The position numbers were made by a program, and so were the translations under genes. From contig NZ_JAGZMO010000007.1 of the NCBI RefSeq assembly GCF_018364065.1, positions 1 through 64,000 on the forward strand: a stretch of 64,000 nt of DNA, given 5' to 3'. The notes under the pieces are model-generated. The model was not told the DNA's origin and did no database searches. It saw nothing but the letters and a program-made list of their open reading frames with translations. Below, piece after piece: positions 1 to 8,579 of the stretch. Source of the stretch: Veillonella sp. Lineage in GTDB: Bacteria > Bacillota > Negativicutes > Veillonellales > Veillonellaceae. Positions within the stretch are counted from its first letter, which is position 1, and each line of letters opens with the position of its first letter.

Positions 1-348
1 AGTCTGAGCCATAGGGCCGTCAGTTGCAGCGATAACCAAGATAGCGCCGTCCATCTGAGCAGCACCGGTGATCATGTTTTTAACATAGTCAGCATGGCCC
101 GGGCAGTCAACGTGTGCGTAGTGACGTTTGTCAGTTTCGTATTCTACGTGAGCTGTGTTGATAGTAATACCGCGTTCGCGTTCTTCCGGAGCTTTATCGA
201 TCATGCTGTAGTCTTGGAACTGGGCTTTACCCTGTTCAGCAAGCACTTTAGTGATAGCTGCCGTTAGAGTAGTTTTACCATGGTCAACGTGACCAATTGT
301 ACCAATGTTAACATGTGGTTTTGTACGTTCAAATTTTGCTTTTGCCAT
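1..348 (-). CDS. tuf: Elongation factor Tu, N-terminal part (cut by window edge)
   Basis: The 116 visible codons encode the start of EF-Tu, the GTPase that brings aminoacyl-tRNA to the ribosome. Visible G-domain motifs are the P-loop GHVDHGKT (about residues 19-26), the switch I region with [14 protein letters not shown], and DCPGHADY (about 81-88). The ATG at 348-346 is preceded by GGAGG at 361-365. No fusA lies directly upstream, unlike the usual rpsL-rpsG-fusA-tuf order; the upstream gene is a permease, and a tRNA operon starting with Thr and Tyr lies beyond it. That resembles the tufB neighbourhood of enterobacteria, so this may be a second tuf copy, which is inference. The rest of the gene lies left of base 1. 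Confidence 0.97.
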   Translation of the reverse strand, partial: MAKAKFERTKPHVNIGTIGHVDHGKTTLTAAITKVLAEQGKAQFQDYSMIDKAPEERERGITINTAHVEYETDKRHYAHVDCPGHADYVKNMITGAAQMDGAILVIAATDGPMAQT

Positions 349-392
349 TTAAGTAAAGAGCCTCCTTCACAAAAATAAAAACCTATATGTTT

Positions 393-422
393 ATTATAAT
401 ACACCCGCTATACATTTATCAA
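393..422 (-). promoter_or_regulatory. Promoter of tuf
   Basis: On the minus strand a TTGATA -35 (417-422) and a perfect TATAAT -10 (393-398) are separated by 18 bases, about 45 bases before the tuf start. This shows that tuf can be transcribed independently of the permease upstream. Confidence 0.75.
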
Positions 423-448
423 CAATACTTTATAGGCATAATACAGCA

Positions 449-483
449 AATCCTGCGAGCATGTTTGACTTGCCCGCAGGATT
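449..483 (-). terminator. Hairpin after the permease gene
   Basis: A 9-bp perfect inverted repeat (449-457 with 475-483) lies between the permease stop and the tuf promoter. No strong T-run follows on the minus strand, so it is a likely but imperfect intrinsic terminator. Confidence 0.5.
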
Positions 484-545
484 ATTAAAAATTATTTATG
501 CAATTTTTTCTTACTTTTCAGAATATTAATTCGCAGTCGAACGCC

Positions 546-1925
546 CTACTCTGCTGTTTCCGAATCTTCGTCACCCATGCTGCGCATGTTCTGAAGTTTG
601 TAGAAACACCAGAGCATACCGAACCAGGCCGGTGTGAAGAAGAGGGCTACGCGCGTTTCATCGTTGAACGCCAACGTGATGAGCACAAACGCATAGAATG
701 CGAGAATCAAGTAGTTGATAACCGGATACAATGGCATTTTAAAGGTATGTTTAGCCGCTTCTTCCGGTTTCTGACGACGATATTTCATATGGCATACAGT
801 AATGATGCCCCAGATGAAAATGAAGCAGAATGTGGACACGCTGGTGATCAGTACGAATACGCTTTCCGGCATTACATACTGCATGATAACGGCCACGAAG
901 ATAACCAACGCGGAGAAAATAACCGCATTCATAGGCACCTTGTTGGAGCGCAAGCGGAACATACGGCGTGGTGCATTGCCTTCACGAGCCAAGGTGTACA
1001 CCATGCGGCTTGTACTGAAAATACCGCTGTTACAAGCTGATGCGGCCGATGTAAGCACGATAAAGTTTACAATCGCCGCAGCCGCCACGATGCCGGCGGC
1101 CGTGAAGATCTGCACGAACGGACTGGAATCAGGGCTTACGGAAGTCCATGGGTAAATACTCATAATAATTGCCAAGGCGCCAACATAGAAAATAATAATG
1201 CGGATAGGAATGTTGTTGATAGCCTGCGGAATTACTTTTTCAGGATCTTCCGTTTCACCGGCCGTCAAGCCTACGAGCTCAATGCCGGTAAAGGCGAATA
1301 CGACCATTTGGAACGAGAGGATAAAGCCTTCTGCACCGTTCGGGAACCATCCACCGTGATTCCACAAATTCGCAAATGTCATGGGGCCCACGTCGGTCAT
1401 GTAGCCGCTGAAAATTAAGTAAGCGCCACCGCCGATAAGACCTAGAATAGCTAGTACTTTAATAAGAGCAAACCAGAATTCCAATTCACCGAACACCTTT
1501 ACAGCCATCAAGTTCATGGCAAACAGGACCAGCAAAATGACGAGGCTCGGTATCCACCGTTCTACGCCCGGTAGCCAGTACTGAATGTACAAACCGGCGG
1601 CGGTTACGTCCGCCATGGCCAGTGAAATCCAGCAAAACCAATAAGTCCAGCCGGTAATGAACGCCGCTCCCGGCCCCATATACTCATGTACGAAGTCTAC
1701 AAAGGAATGGTATTCCGTATTAGACAAAAGCAGTTCACCCAAGGCGCGCATCATGAAAAATGAAATAAGACCTGTAATTACATACGCCAGCAGGATGGAC
1801 GGCCCGGCTAAGTGAATCGATCGACCTGAGCCCAGGAATAACCCGGTACCGATGGCTCCCCCGATAGCCAACAATTGCACATGTCGATTTTTTAGTCCCC
1901 TAGCTAATTCGCCCTTTTGAGACAT
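546..1925 (-). CDS. cycA: CycA-like amino acid permease (APC/AAT family)
   Basis: A 459-residue, 12-helix inner-membrane amino acid transporter of the AAT family. The N-terminus carries the family signature GGAIGTGLFLGSG (about 22-34). Several stretches closely resemble E. coli CycA, the D-serine/D-alanine/glycine:proton symporter: MRALGELLLSN, GWTYWFCW, FTGIELVG and INNIPIRI. Substrate specificity is inferred from this similarity only. The ATG at 1925 has GGAGG eight bases upstream. It lies between the tRNA operon and tuf on the same strand, but a strong terminator (1951-1985) separates it from the tRNAs, and tuf has its own promoter. No clear promoter was seen in the short gap before it, so partial read-through from the tRNA operon is possible. 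Confidence 0.88.
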   Translation of the reverse strand: MSQKGELARGLKNRHVQLLAIGGAIGTGLFLGSGRSIHLAGPSILLAYVITGLISFFMMRALGELLLSNTEYHSFVDFVHEYMGPGAAFITGWTYWFCWISLAMADVTAAGLYIQYWLPGVERWIPSLVILLVLFAMNLMAVKVFGELEFWFALIKVLAILGLIGGGAYLIFSGYMTDVGPMTFANLWNHGGWFPNGAEGFILSFQMVVFAFTGIELVGLTAGETEDPEKVIPQAINNIPIRIIIFYVGALAIIMSIYPWTSVSPDSSPFVQIFTAAGIVAAAAIVNFIVLTSAASACNSGIFSTSRMVYTLAREGNAPRRMFRLRSNKVPMNAVIFSALVIFVAVIMQYVMPESVFVLITSVSTFCFIFIWGIITVCHMKYRRQKPEEAAKHTFKMPLYPVINYLILAFYAFVLITLAFNDETRVALFFTPAWFGMLWCFYKLQNMRSMGDEDSETAE

Positions 1926-1950
1926 ACAAATGTCCTCCTCTCAAAACTCT

Positions 1951-1985
1951 TAAAAAAAATAACCCACGTTCGTGAGAACATGAGT
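1951..1985 (-). terminator. Terminator of the tRNA operon
   Basis: On the minus strand a 10-bp stem with a GTGA-complement tetraloop (arms 1976-1985 and 1962-1971, two G-U pairs) is followed by a run of eight T. A second small palindrome (1989-2004) lies between the last tRNA CCA and this hairpin and may be a processing site. Confidence 0.85.
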
Positions 1986-2006
1986 GATATTCCTTGTAAG
2001 GAATAA

Positions 2007-2083
2007 TGGTGGCGGCACACGGATTTGAACCGCGGACACACCGGGTATGAACCGATTGCTCTAGCCAACTGAGCTATGCCGCC
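2007..2083 (-). tRNA. tRNA-Met (CAT), elongator
   Basis: A 77-base cloverleaf with a fully paired acceptor (GGCGGCA/TGCCGCC) and an encoded CCA. The anticodon arm CGG-TTCATAC-CCG is like the elongator tRNA-Met of Bacillus. The paired first base argues against initiator; tRNA-Ile2 (lysidine) is a less likely alternative. It is last in the five-tRNA operon. Confidence 0.93.
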
Positions 2084-2095
2084 ATGAAAAGTATA

Positions 2096-2171
2096 TGGAG
2101 CTAGTGACCGGGATTGAACCGGTGACCTTATCCTTACCAAGGATACGCTCTGCCGACTGAGCTACACCAGC
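2096..2171 (-). tRNA. tRNA-Thr (GGT)
   Basis: A 76-base cloverleaf with anticodon loop TTGGTAA in a five-pair stem, encoded CCA, and a GCTGGTG/CACTAGC acceptor with one G-U pair. Fourth gene of the operon. Confidence 0.95.
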
Positions 2172-2186
2172 ATACGTATAAAAAAA

Positions 2187-2262
<76 letters not shown>

Positions 2263-2267
2263 ATACA

Positions 2268-2352
<85 letters not shown>

Positions 2353-2362
2353 AGATAAAAAA

Positions 2363-2438
2363 TGGAGCTGGCGATAGGAATTGAACCCACAACCTGCTGA
2401 TTACAAGTCAGCTGCTCTACCGATTGAGCTACGCCAGC
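2363..2438 (-). tRNA. tRNA-Thr (TGT)
   Basis: A 76-base cloverleaf with anticodon loop TTGTAAT and encoded CCA. First gene of the operon, starting about 18 bases after the -10 box. The order Thr(TGT)-Tyr(GTA)-x-Thr(GGT) matches E. coli thrU-tyrU-glyT-thrT ahead of tufB. Confidence 0.96.
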
Positions 2439-2455
2439 ATACCACAACAAGGAAT

Positions 2456-2484
2456 ATTATACACATCCCTTAACAACTTGTCAA
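2456..2484 (-). promoter_or_regulatory. Consensus promoter of the tRNA operon
   Basis: The minus strand reads TTGACA (2479-2484), 17 bases, then TATAAT (2456-2461). This is a perfect sigma-70/A match, as expected for a strong stable-RNA promoter. Confidence 0.95.
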
Positions 2485-2893
2485 CACTTTTTTTCAGCTC
2501 ATTTTTGACAAATTGTTACTAACACGTCTTCCGCATTAGTGCTTTATTATAATAGCATACCCCTAATATTTGCGCAAGTATTTTTTACAAAAATATTTAC
2601 ATTTTTTTGACAAAGTTTTATTTTGCCTGAAAATGCCCTATTAACAGGTAAACCTGAATGCTGATTCTAATAATCTTTCTCTAATCGGCCGAAAATCTTG
2701 GCATGAAAAAACGTGTACATTGCTATCTCACACAATGTACACGTCCTATAGTCTTATAATCTTATATATTATATACCTATGAACATACCCTTTAAATATA
2801 TCCTTTACGTTGAGCCTCTAACATTGCTCTCCAAGCATATCCACTTCCAAGTATATCCACAATAGATATTATAAAAGTAGCGTTAAGCTGATC
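2485..2893. other. Intergenic region between tRNA operon and adhesin
   Basis: AT-rich non-coding DNA. Apart from the adhesin terminator at 2705-2744, neither strand shows a gene, a repeat or a clear promoter beyond that of the tRNA operon. Confidence 0.6.
2705..2744 (-). terminator. Terminator of the adhesin gene
   Basis: A perfect 12-bp stem (2711-2722 with 2733-2744) and 10-base loop. On the minus strand it is followed by five to six T. It lies about 150 bases after the adhesin stop. Confidence 0.85.
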
Positions 2894-5800
2894 TTACTTC
2901 TTTAGAGCCGCTTCCAATTGTGCCAATCGAGTTTCCAAAGTGCTCACTTGGGACTGCAATTCAGCTACTGTATTGGTTTGCGCATCGTACTTAGCCTGCA
3001 TCTCGTTCAATGCACCGGCCTGGCTTTCAACGTATCCGGCCAACTCAGACTTAGAATATTGGCTATATTCCGACTCAGAGCCGAACTTAAAGGACACGCC
3101 TACATTGTACATCGTTTCATCGCCAATAGTAGCTGCCGCATTAACCATGGTATTTCGATTTGGACGATAGAATGTACCTAACGCGTAAGCCTGTTCACCC
3201 TTATAACCACCCATGCCAACGGCAAAGGATATTTTATCATTGGAGTCAAATTCGAGCGGATTTAAACCGGCCAGAGCTGCCGCACCGGCTACAGCCTGAT
3301 TCACTCGTTTATCCAAACGATTCAAATTATTGTTAATCGTTTGGATGTTGTTGCCTTGGGCGTTAATTCGTTCATTCACCGCATATAACTGGGAACCGTT
3401 AATAGCCTCTGTAGAATCAGCGGACACTTTGCCGGCCCCTACATTCGTCAATGTAATTGATTCAGACGTATCTCGGTTCATGCCGGCCAAGGTGCTTACA
3501 TTGGATTTACCGGTAAATTCAGTGGCACCGGCTTTCACTTCACCGGATTCCGTAATATCGGTTGCCAAGAACGGTTTGCCATCCACATATACAACCTGAT
3601 TGCCCTTGTCATCTAAATGAATAACCGAATCAGACCACACAACGCTGTGACCGGTATCGCCTTTTTCACCCTTATCACCTTTAGGCCCTTGCGGACCGGC
3701 TGGGCCTTGTGGTCCCTGTGGACCTGCAGGTCCGTCAGCACCGGCATCGCCCTTGTCGCCTTTATCCCCTTTGTCACCCTTGAACGCATCGTCGCCTTTT
3801 AGGGCATCTTTATCTAAAGATACAAAAATGTGTTTTGCATTATCGTCGGATGTTACTTCTTCCGCTTTCAAGCCATTACCAAAGGACAATGCCAAATTGC
3901 TTAAAGTCGGTGAAAACGTCGAACCGCCAACGGCATAGGTACCATCCTTCTTGGTGCTGCCGCTATAAATAGGCACGATGTGATTAGCTACCGCTTTTAA
4001 CTGCGCCACGTTGACCGCATCCGTATCGGTCGTGCCGGCTGCCAAGTTTGTGATTTGGCGTGTAACCGCACCATGATAAGCGCCATTTTGATCTACATAA
4101 GCGGAAGCACCCACACTGAAAGCGCCGGTTGTGGATTTGTAGATAGATACGAGATTATCTTTCAGTTTTTTGGCTTGTACGAAATCATCGTTATCGGATA
4201 TAAATTGACCGAGTGCATTTTGGGCTGCATCCAATGCTTGCTTGGCTCTCTCTTTCGCTTGACTAGCCGCTTCAAGATTCGTATTTTCGGCTAATCTGAA
4301 GTCATAGTAATCATATACCTTATTCGCATCCTTGACATACGCATCCATGACCTTAGCCGATTCAGCCTGTTTTACAGCCGATAATGCCGCCGTTTTTTGT
4401 TCATAGTCTTTTAAGGCATTATCGTACGCTGTTGTCAAATTGTTATACTCCGCTTCCTTAGTTGCATTCGCTTCAGTATCATAAAACTTTAAGGCTGAAT
4501 CCCATTTCGCAGCAAATGAGGAGTCCCCTTCATTGATTTTTGCAATAGACGCCAATAAATCACTGTCATTAGTAGCTGCAATAGTTACATCGCTACTTGC
4601 CCGATTAAGCTGTGAATCCACCGCTAAGGTTGGCAAATAACCTACTGTTTGTCCATCTCGATTAGCAATCGTATTGGCGCCGATGGCACTACCGCCTTCG
4701 GCCGTTACATAACTTGAGCTACCTACGGCAGTTCCCTTATCGGCACTTGTAGCAACAGTAGCATAAGAGCCGATTGTTGTGGCCGCAATGCTATTAGCAA
4801 CTGCTTTATACCCTAAAGCAGTACCATATAGGCTATAGCTCTTAGCTTCACTACCGATAGCTACGTTAGCATCGTTTGCATAGGCACGGTTACCGATAGA
4901 TACGCCCTCTACTCCGCCTTTAGTTAAATAGCCTAGAGCTACGCCCATCTTCATAGAGCCGGCACTGGAGCCCATGGCTAAACCTGCATAATAACTGTAA
5001 GCATCTTGGCCGATCGCAATATTAGCAAAATCCTCGATTGCCGTAGGGCCTTGGCCTATGCCACCTGGTCCCATGCCCCCCGTATCCGATTTACCTACCG
5101 CCACTGCATTCGTCCCTATGGCTATGCCATATTTATTGGCTACTGCTTTTTGACCAACCGCGATGGCATTGAACTGTAAAGCCGTTGCTTGGGTTCCAAG
5201 AATCACAGAGTTTCTAGCATCTTGAAGTGCTTTTGACTTATTACCTAATATAACTACATTCCCGGTGCGAAAGGTGGGCACTGAGTTTTCACTACCTACA
5301 ATGACACTATGATCGGCGGCCTGATTACCGCTACCAATGGCGATGCCTGCATTCTCGTAAGTAATATTATTGGAGCCAATGGCTATACCACCGCTTTGCC
5401 CTTTACTATTATAACCAATGCCTATAGAGTAACTCGTTCTTTTAAGACCTGACGAATGATACGTATATTCATACCTTCCTGTGCCAACACTGGATGTGCC
5501 TATAGCGATAGTATTTGAAGAAAGAGCCGTAGCACCGGTTCCTATAGCTATGGCATCTACAACGGCAGTTTTGGTTAGCACTTGTCCTTCATAGGGAGTG
5601 CCTGGAAGACCTACAGATTGAGCTTTACTGCCTTTACCGATTGCAATACTTCTACTTCCATTTGCCACACTATCTGAACCTATAGCTACAGCATCTTCAA
5701 CTTTGCCACCTTTCACTGTGGCTTGACTATTATTACCGATAGCTATACTCTTAGCTCCATTTACCGTACTACCTTCACCAAAAACAATCCCACTTTCAGT

Positions 5801-5950
5801 TCCTGAGCTATCGGTACCTGCTTTATTTACTTCGGCGAAAGCCACATTAGTAACGCTTATGCCTAATGCCAATACAGTTAGAACTGTAGACCATTTCATA
5901 GTCTTGCTTTTCCCCATCATCCAATTTGTTACACTACACGTCTTCTTCAT
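2894..5950 (-). CDS. Trimeric autotransporter adhesin (YadA-like, collagen-like stalk)
   Basis: A surface adhesin of 1018 residues. The start was set at the ATG at 5950 because GGGGG lies seven bases upstream; an upstream in-frame ATG has no such site. Order of parts: a long signal peptide ending near ...NVAFA; a head of many YadA-head repeats (variants of AIG-x-x-A and AVG-x-x-A, about residues 40-450); a Lys/Glu/Ala-rich helical stalk; a YadA neck (TDAVNVAQLKAV); a collagen-like G-X-Y run (about 723-769); a second neck (AINGSQLYAVNERI); then a YadA membrane anchor with ISFAVGMGGY and YNVGVSFKFG (about 903-958). About 60 residues of predicted coiled coil follow the last barrel strand, whereas most YadA proteins end there. 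The gene is monocistronic with its own terminator. The binding partner is unknown. Confidence 0.9.
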   Translation of the reverse strand: MKKTCSVTNWMMGKSKTMKWSTVLTVLALGISVTNVAFAEVNKAGTDSSGTESGIVFGEGSTVNGAKSIAIGNNSQATVKGGKVEDAVAIGSDSVANGSRSIAIGKGSKAQSVGLPGTPYEGQVLTKTAVVDAIAIGTGATALSSNTIAIGTSSVGTGRYEYTYHSSGLKRTSYSIGIGYNSKGQSGGIAIGSNNITYENAGIAIGSGNQAADHSVIVGSENSVPTFRTGNVVILGNKSKALQDARNSVILGTQATALQFNAIAVGQKAVANKYGIAIGTNAVAVGKSDTGGMGPGGIGQGPTAIEDFANIAIGQDAYSYYAGLAMGSSAGSMKMGVALGYLTKGGVEGVSIGNRAYANDANVAIGSEAKSYSLYGTALGYKAVANSIAATTIGSYATVATSADKGTAVGSSSYVTAEGGSAIGANTIANRDGQTVGYLPTLAVDSQLNRASSDVTIAATNDSDLLASIAKINEGDSSFAAKWDSALKFYDTEANATKEAEYNNLTTAYDNALKDYEQKTAALSAVKQAESAKVMDAYVKDANKVYDYYDFRLAENTNLEAASQAKERAKQALDAAQNALGQFISDNDDFVQAKKLKDNLVSIYKSTTGAFSVGASAYVDQNGAYHGAVTRQITNLAAGTTDTDAVNVAQLKAVANHIVPIYSGSTKKDGTYAVGGSTFSPTLSNLALSFGNGLKAEEVTSDDNAKHIFVSLDKDALKGDDAFKGDKGDKGDKGDAGADGPAGPQGPQGPAGPQGPKGDKGEKGDTGHSVVWSDSVIHLDDKGNQVVYVDGKPFLATDITESGEVKAGATEFTGKSNVSTLAGMNRDTSESITLTNVGAGKVSADSTEAINGSQLYAVNERINAQGNNIQTINNNLNRLDKRVNQAVAGAAALAGLNPLEFDSNDKISFAVGMGGYKGEQAYALGTFYRPNRNTMVNAAATIGDETMYNVGVSFKFGSESEYSQYSKSELAGYVESQAGALNEMQAKYDAQTNTVAELQSQVSTLETRLAQLEAALKK

Positions 5951-6029
5951 AAAATTCCCCCGTTCTACATATACCTTTTTTAACACATACCCTTTTCACC
6001 TTAAGTTTCCCTTATAGTTACTTGATTAA

Positions 6030-6035
6030 ATTATA
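6030..6035 (-). promoter_or_regulatory. Possible -10 box of the adhesin promoter
   Basis: A TATAAT hexamer on the minus strand about 80 bases before the adhesin start. No convincing -35 is present at 16-18 bases, so the call is tentative. Confidence 0.35.
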
Positions 6036-6078
6036 TCATGTTCATATTCCCTTCACTAATTACAATAATCACTAACGC

Positions 6079-6125
6079 GAAAAAACGCTGTACGTGAGCT
6101 TTAAGTAAGCAACACGTACAGCGTT
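6079..6125 (-). terminator. Terminator of uppP
   Basis: A perfect 13-bp stem (6084-6096 with 6113-6125) followed on the minus strand by five T. It lies about 100 bases after the uppP stop. Confidence 0.85.
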
Positions 6126-6223
6126 GAGGTTTACACATTTATTTATCTTTTATTTTTAAGTTCATCTAACTTCTAAACTTCTATTCATTAGTCTTACTAA
6201 CTACTATATTTAACAAGTTTTTA

Positions 6224-7027
6224 TTAGAAAACGAAGAAGTAAAGAAGTGCTACAGCAGCAACTACGAAGCGGTAATATGCGAAGCCTGCCAAGGAAGATT
6301 TGTTTAAGAACTTCAAGAACCAAACGATGGACAAGTATGCAAATATGAAGGCCGTTACGAAGCCGATAGTGAACATAATGAAGTCGGACATTTGCAACTG
6401 GTCGATAATCTTCAACAAGTCATAGATGCAGGCAATCAACATGATTGGCACAGCCATGATGAAGGAGAAATCAGCTGCCGCTTTACGGCTTACGCCCATG
6501 TAAAGACCGCCGGCGATTGTAGAACCGGAACGGGAGAAGCCCGGCCAGAGGGCCAGCACCTGGAAGAAACCGATTTGCAAACATTGCAGCATGGACAATT
6601 GATCCACATGATGAACGGTAATCGGTTTATGACGTTTTTCAGCCCATAACATGAAGAGACCGCCTACGACAAGGCCGATAATAACAGTTCCCGGGGAGAA
6701 TAAAAAGTTCTTAATGAAGGAATGTCCCAAGAAGCCGATAGCCATAGCCGGCAACATGCCGAAGAAAATGTGAGCCAAGGACAAACGGTCCTGACGCACC
6801 CAGTTTTCACGGCGTAACATGGACATGAATTTTTCACGATAATAAATAAATACGGCTAAAATAGCACCTAACTGGATAAATACTTCAAATACACTGGCTT
6901 TTTCACCTGTAAATCCCATGGCATCACCGGCAATGATCATATGCCCTGTACTGGAAACAGGCAAGAATTCAGTGGCCCCCTCCAGGATACCAAGCAAAAG
7001 CGCTATAATATTTTGATCTAGATTCAT
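6224..7027 (-). CDS. uppP: Undecaprenyl-diphosphatase
   Basis: A 267-residue integral membrane phosphatase that recycles undecaprenyl pyrophosphate to the monophosphate carrier for peptidoglycan and other envelope polymers; it confers some bacitracin tolerance in known cases. Both UppP/BacA catalytic signatures are present: EGATEFLPVSSTGH (about 16-29) and PGFSRSGST (about 161-169). Length and 7-8 hydrophobic segments fit the family. The ATG at 7027 follows GAGGTG by five bases. The gene is transcribed alone, with a strong terminator after it. Confidence 0.95.
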   Translation of the reverse strand: MNLDQNIIALLLGILEGATEFLPVSSTGHMIIAGDAMGFTGEKASVFEVFIQLGAILAVFIYYREKFMSMLRRENWVRQDRLSLAHIFFGMLPAMAIGFLGHSFIKNFLFSPGTVIIGLVVGGLFMLWAEKRHKPITVHHVDQLSMLQCLQIGFFQVLALWPGFSRSGSTIAGGLYMGVSRKAAADFSFIMAVPIMLIACIYDLLKIIDQLQMSDFIMFTIGFVTAFIFAYLSIVWFLKFLNKSSLAGFAYYRFVVAAVALLYFFVF

Positions 7028-7271
7028 AGTTTCACCTCTGCACCTTTTTCAATATCTAGATTTCACATACATTTCCAAAAACATTTTTACATATCTATAT
7101 AATTGTTATATGAAGGCCCTCCGCATCACAGACCGGGCCAACAATGACTTACTTATTATAGACTGTTTATGTTTTTTTCTCAATCCATTTTAGTCCCTAT
7201 TTATAAATTATTTTTAAATTTTATTGCAACATTTTCACAATTCCGCACTCTATGTTACAAATTGAGGTACA

Positions 7272-8471
7272 TTAAACATCACTCTTCGGTGACTTGCCTT
7301 CTTTAAATGTAAAAATCGTAATTTCCCGAGGGCAGTTATAACGCACCGGGAACCAGTGACCTGTGCCATTGCTTACGTAGCCATACTTCCAGCTGTGGCG
7401 GTACATACCCTTCCAATATTCTGTTCCCACCGGAACTAAAGACTCGCCGCCCACGACGATTTGACCCCCATGGGTATGACCTGCCAATGTAACCGGAATG
7501 TCATGCTCAAAGGCATTTTTAATAAAATCAGGATGATGGGCCAGCAAAATAGTAAATGCTTCGGCAGGTACCATGGACAAGGCCGCTTTCAAATAGGCTT
7601 CCCGCTGCTCGTTCGTCTTGTCGAAAGGATAATCAACCCCTACCAAGTACACCGGCCAAGGTCCGCCGCTCAATCGCAGCGATGAATTGCGGTGAACACG
7701 CATGGATATTTTACCGAAGGCCTCTAAGAGTAACGGTAAGTTATGAAAATACTCGTGATTTCCCAAAATATAATCAATGCCGTCAGGAATTTTCGGAAAC
7801 AACTCTTCCAATCTGCCGCATAACTCGTTTACCCAGTTTACTTCATCAATTAAGTCACCGGTTATTACCAGGCGATTCGGCTTTTCATCCAGCACCGTTT
7901 TAACAATCCGGTCAAAATCATTAAGGTCGATAAATGGTCCTATATGCACATCCGTAATTTGCGCCATTTTATAATTCTTTAAATACTCAGGCAAAGTGTC
8001 GAACCACAAATCAATATGCGTAACCTCTACCTGTTTGGCTCCTTCATAGGCGCGAACTACACCGCCACCGGCCGTAACAGCCGGCACCGCCCAAATAGCA
8101 GTGCGCAAGAAGTTTCGCCGCCCTTCCTGATCTTCGATGGATACCTTTTTGCTGGTCAGATTTACGAGACCTACAACGACGGCCAACACAATCATGATGA
8201 TAAAACAGATGCCCAAGCCAAGCATGAGACCATATGTTCCGGTGGCCCAGCTGCGCCAAAACGGATACATCTTCGTATCAAACAGGTTCACCTGGCCCAT
8301 GGAATAGTACGTCGTTCCCGCCATGGCCAGTAGCTGAACGCCCACGAGGCCCCAGAATACGGAAGTGGCACGCTTCGTTTTCGTCAGTTTTACCAATAAA
8401 TATGAATTTATGAATACGATACCCACCAGCAAACAAGCTGTAATGGTTAAAAATATCATGCGATCGCTCAT
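7272..8471 (-). CDS. Membrane-anchored metallophosphoesterase (YkuE/YaeI-like)
   Basis: A 399-residue protein. The first ~125 residues hold about four hydrophobic helices. A twin-arginine-like RRNFLR motif and another hydrophobic stretch follow, then a calcineurin-like phosphoesterase domain from about residue 160. The metal-binding motifs are in the expected order: DVHIGPF, GDLID, GNHEYF, AHHPD and GHTHGGQ. Relatives such as E. coli YaeI and B. subtilis YkuE are phosphodiesterases acting at the cell envelope. The substrate here is not known. The ATG at 8471 is preceded by GAGAGG. The RRxFLR motif after several membrane helices is an odd position for a Tat signal and may only be an anchor remnant. 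Confidence 0.85.
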   Translation of the reverse strand: MSDRMIFLTITACLLVGIVFINSYLLVKLTKTKRATSVFWGLVGVQLLAMAGTTYYSMGQVNLFDTKMYPFWRSWATGTYGLMLGLGICFIIMIVLAVVVGLVNLTSKKVSIEDQEGRRNFLRTAIWAVPAVTAGGGVVRAYEGAKQVEVTHIDLWFDTLPEYLKNYKMAQITDVHIGPFIDLNDFDRIVKTVLDEKPNRLVITGDLIDEVNWVNELCGRLEELFPKIPDGIDYILGNHEYFHNLPLLLEAFGKISMRVHRNSSLRLSGGPWPVYLVGVDYPFDKTNEQREAYLKAALSMVPAEAFTILLAHHPDFIKNAFEHDIPVTLAGHTHGGQIVVGGESLVPVGTEYWKGMYRHSWKYGYVSNGTGHWFPVRYNCPREITIFTFKEGKSPKSDV

Positions 8472-8579
8472 ATATCAGCCTCTCCCGGTATGCTATCTCC
8501 CGTATCATTAAATAAAAATTAAACGCTATCTTATAATGTATAACTTCTAAAGGTCTTTATATATAACAACTATTTAAGA

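Noticed and set aside
498..1155. Plus-strand frames inside the permease gene
   Set aside because: Antisense to a clear APC permease with full family motifs; no ribosome sites.
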